A stretch of DNA of 12,811 nucleotides, taken from positions 1-12,811 of the forward strand of contig JAUJMI010000053.1 in the NCBI GenBank assembly GCA_030446945.1. The letters run 5' to 3'. The stretch comes from Longimicrobium sp. GTDB lineage: Bacteria; Gemmatimonadota; Gemmatimonadetes; Longimicrobiales; Longimicrobiaceae. The translations under genes were made by a program, and so were the position numbers. The notes below the pieces were generated by a model that did not search any database, was not told the origin of the DNA, and was given only the letters and a program-made list of their open reading frames with translations. This document shows positions 7,613-12,811 of this stretch, one piece after another; the first letter of the stretch is position 1; the number at the start of each line of letters is the position of its first letter.

Positions 7613-8584
7613 TCAGCGGGCCTGGACGGTCCGCCACTCCCCCATCGCCATGTACTTCTTCCAGCGGGCGGCGCGCAGCGCGTCCACCGGCATCTCGCGC
7701 AGCTCGCCCAGGTGGCGGAGCAGCGCGTCCTTGAGCGAGTGGGCGGTCACCTCCCAGTCCGAGTGCGCCCCGCCGGTGGGCTCGGGGATCACCTCGTCGA
7801 TGACGTTCAGCTCCTTCAGGTCGCCGGCCGTCACCCGCATGGCCACGGCGGCCTTTTCGCGCTCGGAGCCGCTCTTCCACAGGATGGCGGCGCACCCTTC
7901 TGGCGAGATCACCGAGTACACGCTGTTCTCCAGCATCAGCACCCGGTCCGCCACGCCGATGGCCAGCGCCCCGCCCGACCCGCCCTCGCCGATGACGACA
8001 GCGACGCTGGGCACCTTGAGCCCCGCCATCTCGCGCAGGTTGCGCGCGATGGCCTCCGCCTGCCCGCGCTCCTCGGCGCCGATCCCCGGGTACGCCCCCG
8101 GCGTGTCGATCAGCGTGACGAGGGGGCGGCGGAACTTCTCAGCTAATTTCATCAAACGTAACGCTTTACGGTAGCCCTCCGGGTGGGGCATGCCGAAGTT
8201 GCGCAGGAGGTTCTCCTTCATGTCGCGGCCTTTCTGCTGGCCGATGACCATGACGGGCTCCCCTTCGAGCCGGGCCCAGCCGCCCACCACCGATGCGTCG
8301 TCGCGGAACTGGCGGTCGCCGGCGAGCTCGATGAAGTCGCTGAACATGAGCTGGAGGTAGTCCAGCGTGTAGGGGCGCCGGGGGTGCCGCGCCACCTGCA
8401 CCCGCTCGATGGGCGAGAGGTTGCGGAACGTGTCCGTCTTGAGGTCGTGGAGCTTGCGTTCCAGGGAGCGCAGCTCGCTTGTGACGTCCAGCCCGCGCTC
8501 CCGCGCCAGCGTGCGCAGGTGGCCGATCTGGTCTTCGACCTCGGCGATGGCGCGTTCGAAATCCAGGTGAGCTACTGTAGCCAT
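7613..8584 (-). CDS. accA: Acetyl-CoA carboxylase carboxyltransferase subunit alpha
   Basis: 323 residues, usual for the family. With AccD it transfers carboxyl from carboxybiotin on AccB to acetyl-CoA, making malonyl-CoA, the committed step of fatty-acid synthesis in the cytoplasm. Residues 1-60 are the coiled helical N-terminus (FERAIAEVEDQI). The crotonase-like carboxyltransferase core carries DTPGAYPGIGAEERGQ (160-175), the glycine-rich GEGGSGGALAI (199-209) and SVISPEGCAAILW (225-237). The start is taken as the ATG at 8584; a GTG two codons earlier (8590) is also possible. The ribosome site is weak (GAG 6 bases upstream) because the leader is made of heptamer repeats. dnaE followed by accA is also the E. 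coli order, so co-transcription is likely. AccD is not in the window. Confidence 0.97.
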   Translation of the reverse strand: MATVAHLDFERAIAEVEDQIGHLRTLARERGLDVTSELRSLERKLHDLKTDTFRNLSPIERVQVARHPRRPYTLDYLQLMFSDFIELAGDRQFRDDASVVGGWARLEGEPVMVIGQQKGRDMKENLLRNFGMPHPEGYRKALRLMKLAEKFRRPLVTLIDTPGAYPGIGAEERGQAEAIARNLREMAGLKVPSVAVVIGEGGSGGALAIGVADRVLMLENSVYSVISPEGCAAILWKSGSEREKAAVAMRVTAGDLKELNVIDEVIPEPTGGAHSDWEVTAHSLKDALLRHLGELREMPVDALRAARWKKYMAMGEWRTVQAR

Positions 8585-8592
8585 CAACACTC

Positions 8593-8696
8593 AGGGATTA
8601 GGGATCAGGGACTAGGGATTGGGTGTTTTTGGGGAACGGGACGGCAACCCGGCGCGTCTGGGGGTTGCCGTTCCTATTCCCTATTCCCTATTCCCT
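8593..8696. repeat. Palindromic heptamer-repeat element at the dnaE-accA junction
   Basis: On the plus strand four heptamers of the form AGGGATT/AGGGATC/AGGGACT (8593-8620) are followed by a central stem-loop, then three perfect ATTCCCT heptamers (8676-8696) preceded by a degenerate one (8670-8675). The central stem is perfect over 10 pairs (8641-8650 with 8662-8671) and extends to about 13 with one G-T pair, around an 11-base loop. The left and right heptamer blocks are themselves complementary apart from single-base changes, so the whole element can fold into one long imperfect hairpin. It fills the intergenic gap, enters the end of dnaE and supplies its stop codon. No T run follows, so it is not a typical terminator; it may act as an RNA-processing or partial attenuation site. 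Confidence 0.8.
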
Positions 8697-11600
8697 CGCT
8701 TTTTCCACGGCTCGTCTCGCTGCGGCACCGGCGCCGGCGGCGGCGCGTCGCGCTGCAGGCGCACGCGGTCGTCGCCCAGGGTGGCGCGCAGGGCGGCGAG
8801 CAGCTCGTCGCGCGGGCTCACGCGCAGGGTGCGCGAGCGGAGGCGCGCGGCCTCCTCCTCCGCGCTCTTCCACAGCACCGTCACCGGGCCGGGGCCGGCG
8901 TGCTCGGCCAGGATGCGCTTCGCCTCCTCCATCGCGGCGGCGTCCGGGCCGTCGGCGCCCAGCTCGATGCAGACGCCCACCTCGCCGCTCTCGCGCACCC
9001 CGTCCAGCGCGATGGCGCCGTCCAGGAAGAGGGGCGGATCCTCGTCGTCGCGCTCGCGGTTGCTCACCGCGCCGCGGATTACGATCGCGGCGTCCTGCTG
9101 CAGCACGCTCTTGTATTTAGCCCACGACTCGCCGAACGCAAGGACCGTGGCGGTTCCGTGGAAGTCCTCCACCGTGATCCGCCCCCACTCCGAGCCGTCC
9201 TTTTTGCTGATCTGGCGGGCCGCCTCGGTCACCACGCACGCCAGCTCCACCTTCATGTCGCGCATGGACTTGAGGGAAGCCGTCGTGACCCCGCGGCTCT
9301 CGAACAGCGCCACGTCCTCACGGTAGCGGTTCAGCGGGTGGCCGGAGATGAAGAACCCGAGGATCTCCTTCTCCCGCGTGAGCCGCTCGCTCTCCGTCCA
9401 CTTCTCCACCGCGGGGAGGACGGGAGCCTGCACCAGCGTCGCCGTCCCCCCCTCGCCGCCGCCCATCAGCACGTCGAAGAGGTTGTCCTGCGCGCTGTCG
9501 CGCTCCTTCTGGATCATCTGCGCGGTGGCGAAGGCCGAGTCGAGCCCCGCCAGGAGCTGCGCCCGCTCGCCCGCCGTGGCGAAGCCGTCCAGCGCTCCGG
9601 CGCAGATCAGCGCCTCCAGCACGCGCTTGTTGCACAGCCGCAGGTCGATGCGGCAGAGAAGGTCGAACATCGACCTGAACGGCCCCTCCGCCTCGCGCGC
9701 GGCGAGGATGGACCGCACCGCCCCCTCGCCCACGCCGCGGATGGCGCCCAGGCCGAAGCGGATGCGGCCGGTGCCCTCGCCCACCACGGTGAACTTCCAG
9801 TTGGACTCGTTCACGTGCGGCGGCAGCACCTCGATCCCCTCGCGGCCCACGCGCGGGATGTACTTCCCCATCTCGCGGCACTGCTGGATGTACGCCACCA
9901 CGTCGTCGATTTTGTCCACCACCGACGACATCAGCGCCGCCATGAACTCCGCCGGATAGTGGCACTTGAGCCACGCGGTCTGGTAGGCGAGCAAACCGTA
10001 TGCGGCAGAATGACTCTTGTTGAAGCCGTAACGCCCGAACGCCTCGATCTGGTCGGAGAGGTCCTGGATCTGCTGGCGCGGGTGGCCCTTCTCCACCGCC
10101 TTGTCCACGAACTTGCCGAGCTCCTTCGCGATCAGCTCGGCATCCTTTTTACCCACGGCCTTGCGCAGCACGTCGGCTTCGGCCAGGGAGAGGCCGCCCA
10201 GGATCTGGGCGATACGCATCACCTGCTCCTGGTACACGATCACGCCGTACGTGGGCTCCAGCACCTCCGCCAGCTCGGCGAAGGGGTACCTCACCTGCTC
10301 CTGCCCCAGCTTGCGGCGGATGTAGACCAGGTCCATCCCCATGTCCAGCGGCCCAGGGCGCACGAGGGCGTTGGCGGCGATCAGGTCGTCGAAGCGGTCC
10401 GCCTTCATGGCGCGGATCTTTTCCGTCGCCAGTGCGGATTCGAACTGGAAGACGCCCGCCGTGCCGCCGCGCGCCAGCATCTTGTACACCTCGGGGTCGT
10501 CCAGCTCGATGTCCTCGGCGCGCGCGTACTCCTTGCCGGTCGCGGGATGCTTCAGCGCCCCATGGCGGGTGCGGATCATCACCACGGCGTCGTGGATCAC
10601 CGTAAGCGTCTTGAGCCCCAGGAAGTCCATCTTGAGCATGCCCGCCTTCTCCAGGCAGGTCATGTCGTACTGCGTTACGATGATGGACTCGCCGTTGCCC
10701 CCGCCCGACCCCTTGCTGCTCTGCGTGCAGATGGGGACGTACTCGTCCAGCGGCCCCGGCGCGATCACCACGCCGGCCGCGTGCACGCTGGAGTGGCGGG
10801 CGAGCCCCTCCAGCGTCATCGAGTGGTCCAGCAGGCCCCTGTAGCGCTCCTCCTTCTCGTACAGCTCCTTGACCTCGGGGATCTTTTCGACCGCCTCCTG
10901 CACCGTCAGCGAGTAGGCGGGCGAGTTGGGGATCAGCTTTGCGAGCCGGTCCGTCTCGGCGGGGAGGAAGCCCAGCGTGCGGCCGACGTCCTTGACCACG
11001 GCGCGGCTCTTCATCGTCCCGAAGGTGATGATCTGCCCCACCGCGTCGCGCCCGTACTTCTCGCGGACGTACTCGATCACCTCGCCGCGGCGCTCGAAGC
11101 AGAAGTCCACGTCGATGTCGGGCATCGACACGCGCTCGGGGTTCAGGAAGCGCTCGAACAGCAGGTCGAACCTGATGGGGCAGCAGTCGGTGATCCCCAT
11201 GCAGTACGCCACGATGGACCCCGCCGCCGACCCGCGCCCCGGCCCCACGGGAATCCCCAGTTCGCGTGCCTTGCGGATGAAGTCGGCCGTGATCAGGAAG
11301 TACCCCGAGTAGCCGAGGCTGGTGATGACCCCGATCTCGTACTCCACCCGCTCCACGATCTCCTTCGGCAGCACGGCCCTGGGATCGGCGGCGCCCTCCG
11401 CTCCCCGTTCCCCGTTCCCCGTTCCCCCGTAGTGCCTCACCGCCCCGTCCCACACCCACGCCCGCAGCATCTCGTCCTCCGTCGCGAACCCCTCCTCCTG
11501 CACCGGGAACGCGGGGACGAAGTAGCCCTTGGGATAGCTCCAGTTGCACTCGTCCGCCACGCGCAGCGTGTTATCCAGGACGTCCGCACGCTCCGGGAAG

Positions 11601-12355
11601 CGCTCGCGCATCTCGTCCGCGTTCTTGAAGTACAGCTGGTCGTCGTACTTCATCCGGTTGGCGTCGTGGAAGTCCTTCCCCAGCCCGATGCAGAGGAGGA
11701 CGTCATGCGCCTGGTGGTCGTTGGAGCGCAGGAAGTGCGCGTCGTTGGTGGCCACGACGGGCGCGCCCATCTCCTCCGCCAGCTTGAAGATGCGCCGGTT
11801 GAGCTCGTCCTGGCCACTGGAGTTGTGGGCCTGCACCTCCAGGTAGTAGCGGTCGCGGAAGACCTCCTGGTGCCACGCCACCGCCTCGCGCGCCTGCTCC
11901 CACCGGTCCTCCATGAGGTGCTGCGCGACCTCGCCCGCCAGGCAGGCGGAGGAGACGATGAGCCCCTCGGAGTACTGCGCCAGCACCTCGCGGTCGATGC
12001 GCGGCTTGCTGTAGAAGCCTTCCGTGTAGCCGATGGAGGTGAGCTTCGACAGGTTCTTGTACCCCTGCAGGTCGCGCGCGAGGAGCACCAGGTGGTAGTA
12101 CCCCTTTTCGCCCTTGGCCTTGCCGCGCTCGTGACGCGAGCCGGGGGCGACGTACGCCTCCATCCCCACGATGGGCTTGATGCCGGCCTTCTTCGCCTGT
12201 TCCTGGAAGAGCCACGCGCCGAACATGCACCCGTGGTCGGTGAGCGCGAGCGCCGGCTGCTCGAACTCCTTGGCGCGCTTGATCAGGTCCCCCAGGCGGT
12301 TGGCGCCGTCGAGGAGCGAGTATTCGGAGTGGCAGTGGAGATGGACGAAGGACAT
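8681..12355 (-). CDS. dnaE: DNA polymerase III subunit alpha, DnaE1 type
   Basis: 1224 residues, usual size. Catalytic subunit of the replicative polymerase. The PHP domain (1-280) keeps what looks like the full metal-ligand set: His7, His9, Asp16, His41, Glu66, His88, Cys138, Asp205, His207, so it may carry the metal-dependent 3'-5' nuclease activity known for Thermus DnaE. Palm catalytic residues are Asp413 and Asp415 (MPDIDVDF) and Asp577 (KMDFLGL). Other marks are GPGRGSAAGS (371-380), FGRYGFNKSHSAAYG (773-787), a clamp-binding motif QDNLF (956-960) and an OB fold at about 1035-1117, followed by a C-terminal tau-binding-type region. Residues 310-319 are encoded by a heptamer-repeat tract, in the linker between PHP and palm. 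The last four residues and the TAG stop come from the palindromic repeat at the accA junction. The ATG at 12355 fits the family N-terminus; an AGGGA lies 13 bases upstream, rather far. First gene of the accA-ricT-metG cluster. Confidence 0.98.
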   Translation of the reverse strand: MSFVHLHCHSEYSLLDGANRLGDLIKRAKEFEQPALALTDHGCMFGAWLFQEQAKKAGIKPIVGMEAYVAPGSRHERGKAKGEKGYYHLVLLARDLQGYKNLSKLTSIGYTEGFYSKPRIDREVLAQYSEGLIVSSACLAGEVAQHLMEDRWEQAREAVAWHQEVFRDRYYLEVQAHNSSGQDELNRRIFKLAEEMGAPVVATNDAHFLRSNDHQAHDVLLCIGLGKDFHDANRMKYDDQLYFKNADEMRERFPERADVLDNTLRVADECNWSYPKGYFVPAFPVQEEGFATEDEMLRAWVWDGAVRHYGGTGNGERGAEGAADPRAVLPKEIVERVEYEIGVITSLGYSGYFLITADFIRKARELGIPVGPGRGSAAGSIVAYCMGITDCCPIRFDLLFERFLNPERVSMPDIDVDFCFERRGEVIEYVREKYGRDAVGQIITFGTMKSRAVVKDVGRTLGFLPAETDRLAKLIPNSPAYSLTVQEAVEKIPEVKELYEKEERYRGLLDHSMTLEGLARHSSVHAAGVVIAPGPLDEYVPICTQSSKGSGGGNGESIIVTQYDMTCLEKAGMLKMDFLGLKTLTVIHDAVVMIRTRHGALKHPATGKEYARAEDIELDDPEVYKMLARGGTAGVFQFESALATEKIRAMKADRFDDLIAANALVRPGPLDMGMDLVYIRRKLGQEQVRYPFAELAEVLEPTYGVIVYQEQVMRIAQILGGLSLAEADVLRKAVGKKDAELIAKELGKFVDKAVEKGHPRQQIQDLSDQIEAFGRYGFNKSHSAAYGLLAYQTAWLKCHYPAEFMAALMSSVVDKIDDVVAYIQQCREMGKYIPRVGREGIEVLPPHVNESNWKFTVVGEGTGRIRFGLGAIRGVGEGAVRSILAAREAEGPFRSMFDLLCRIDLRLCNKRVLEALICAGALDGFATAGERAQLLAGLDSAFATAQMIQKERDSAQDNLFDVLMGGGEGGTATLVQAPVLPAVEKWTESERLTREKEILGFFISGHPLNRYREDVALFESRGVTTASLKSMRDMKVELACVVTEAARQISKKDGSEWGRITVEDFHGTATVLAFGESWAKYKSVLQQDAAIVIRGAVSNRERDDEDPPLFLDGAIALDGVRESGEVGVCIELGADGPDAAAMEEAKRILAEHAGPGPVTVLWKSAEEEAARLRSRTLRVSPRDELLAALRATLGDDRVRLQRDAPPPAPVPQRDEPWKKRGNRE
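11400..11428 (-). repeat. In-frame heptamer tract inside dnaE
   Basis: On the plus strand GCTCCCC is followed by three perfect GTTCCCC heptamers (11400-11427) and one further C. On the coding strand it reads as GGGGAAC units and encodes residues 310-319 (GGTGNGERGA), a flexible linker after the PHP domain. Because the unit is 7 bases long, three units restore the reading frame. It resembles the heptamers at the dnaE-accA junction and GGGGAAC near 12717. Confidence 0.8.
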
Positions 12356-12550
12356 CGGGAGAGGGCGGTCCCTTCTGCGGGTGAGTCTTGCCTATCTATC
12401 TGCGCCACAACGGCTTGCCTGGGCCTCCTGAGAGCACCCGTACACCGCCGGCCGCGTTGTGTGCTGGGCCATGAATATGCCCCCGGCGGCCGGATAAGGG
12501 AAGCGCGGAGAAGACGCCAGCGGGTGGGAGTGAGCGGGTGCGGTGATGTG
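12356..12550. other. dnaE leader region, no gene seen
   Basis: No supportable coding sequence. An 8-bp inverted repeat (12448-12455 with 12486-12493, CCGGCCGC/GCGGCCGG) encloses about 30 bases and could end upstream transcription, but it has no T run. The dnaE promoter should lie here. I found no convincing -35/-10 pair; TAGATA on the minus strand near 12400 has no partner at the right distance. Confidence 0.4.
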
Positions 12551-12710
12551 CTACGCGGCCTCCACATAGATCAGGCCCCCGGCGAAGAGCGTCATCCACC
12601 AGCGGAACCGGAGGAGCGGCGTCCACTCGGCGGTTGCTGACCGCGCGCACGATGATGACCCCGGGCGAGAGGTCGCTCAGGTTCTGCGGGTGCGGAATCC
12701 CGCGATCCAT
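12551..12710 (-). pseudogene. Possible frame-broken small gene (about 52 residues if repaired)
   Basis: I do not recognise this. The minus strand has an ATG at 12710 with GGGGAA 7 bases upstream. The first 27 codons (MDRGIPHPQNLSDLSPG, then VIIVRAVSNR) almost all end in G or C, as real genes here do. Near 12630 that frame loses this bias and the +1 frame gains it, reading EWTPLLRFRWWMTLFAGG then LIYVEAA and stopping at TAG (12553-12551). Removing one base near 12629 would join the two into a 52-residue protein with a short hydrophobic, possibly membrane-inserting C-terminus. The uninterrupted first frame continues to 12396 but becomes Arg/Pro/Gly-rich. This could be a recent frameshift, a sequencing error or a chance pattern. 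Confidence 0.35.
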
Positions 12711-12739
12711 CGATTTGTTCCCCGTTCGGGGCAGGGGGT

Positions 12740-12786
12740 GGGCAGACACGCAGGTGCACGCAGGTCTGCCCCTACGGGATTCGCGC
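12740..12786 (-). repeat. Dispersed repeat, copy 2, with inverted repeat
   Basis: Bases 12757-12786 are the inverted copy of the repeat at 4839-4869 (on the minus strand GCGCGAATCCCGTAGGGGCA and on to CTGCGTG). Overlapping it, 12740-12747 and 12764-12771 form a perfect 8-bp stem (GGGCAGAC/GTCTGCCC). The 16-base loop contains ACGCAGGT, whose second copy runs into the right arm (12748-12755 and 12758-12765). Confidence 0.65.
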
Positions 12787-12811
12787 GGGAAGCAGAGGTC
12801 GAGGTGGGGGA

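Noticed and set aside
8585..8590. GTG start of AccA two codons upstream
   Set aside because: ATG at 8584 is preferred by codon type. The difference is two residues and the GTG cannot be excluded.
8593..8696. CRISPR array or telomere-like repeat
   Set aside because: The units are 7 bases long with no spacers, and the array is short and palindromic around a stem-loop.
8183..12640. A very long plus-strand open frame (1485 codons) opposite dnaE and accA
   Set aside because: Its translation is His/Arg/Ala/Val-rich with no family motifs. It is the antisense shadow of GC-rich genes on the minus strand, which carry all conserved motifs.
12396..12749. An intact 117-codon minus-strand gene before dnaE
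   Set aside because: Only the middle part (12710 to about 12630) has gene-like third-position bias; the rest reads as Arg/Pro/Gly-rich shadow. It is reported instead as a possible broken small gene.

Overview
The window is strongly GC-rich, and every convincing gene lies on the minus strand. It looks like an ordinary housekeeping stretch of a GC-rich Gram-negative bacterium. I lean towards Gemmatimonadota (Longimicrobium-like), because of the short lipoprotein signal with an L-A-A-C lipobox, the style of the intergenic repeats and the gene content. No marker gene here proves that assignment.

Read in the direction of transcription (right to left): the right end (12811-12356) has no intact gene. 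It holds a dispersed repeat and a short, apparently frame-broken reading frame (12710-12551). Next comes a compact cluster: dnaE (replicative DNA polymerase III alpha), accA (acetyl-CoA carboxyltransferase alpha), ricT (PSP1-family Fe-S protein) and metG (methionyl-tRNA synthetase). ricT and metG overlap by four bases. dnaE and accA are separated by 96 bases filled almost entirely by a palindromic heptamer-repeat element. A perfect 12-bp stem-loop follows metG and probably ends the unit. After about 450 bases of repeat-rich non-coding DNA comes uvrA (excision-repair ATPase), apparently transcribed alone. After a further 330 bases comes a secreted proteinase K/aqualysin-type subtilase, followed by a good intrinsic terminator.

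The genes serve replication (DnaE), repair (UvrA), fatty-acid synthesis (AccA), translation (MetG), RNA maturation or Fe-S-linked control (RicT) and extracellular proteolysis. I see no defence, mobile, CRISPR or biosynthetic system, and no new multi-gene system. The observations most worth a second look are: (1) a seven-base repeat family, present as a palindromic element that supplies the dnaE stop codon and again as an in-frame tract inside dnaE; (2) loss of the usual anticodon-binding motif in MetRS within an otherwise normal enzyme; (3) a sigma-54-like promoter with an NtrC-like dyad upstream of the protease; (4) a 52-residue frame that reads well only if one base is removed, upstream of dnaE; and (5) a dispersed repeat of about 30 bases with two inverted copies in the window.
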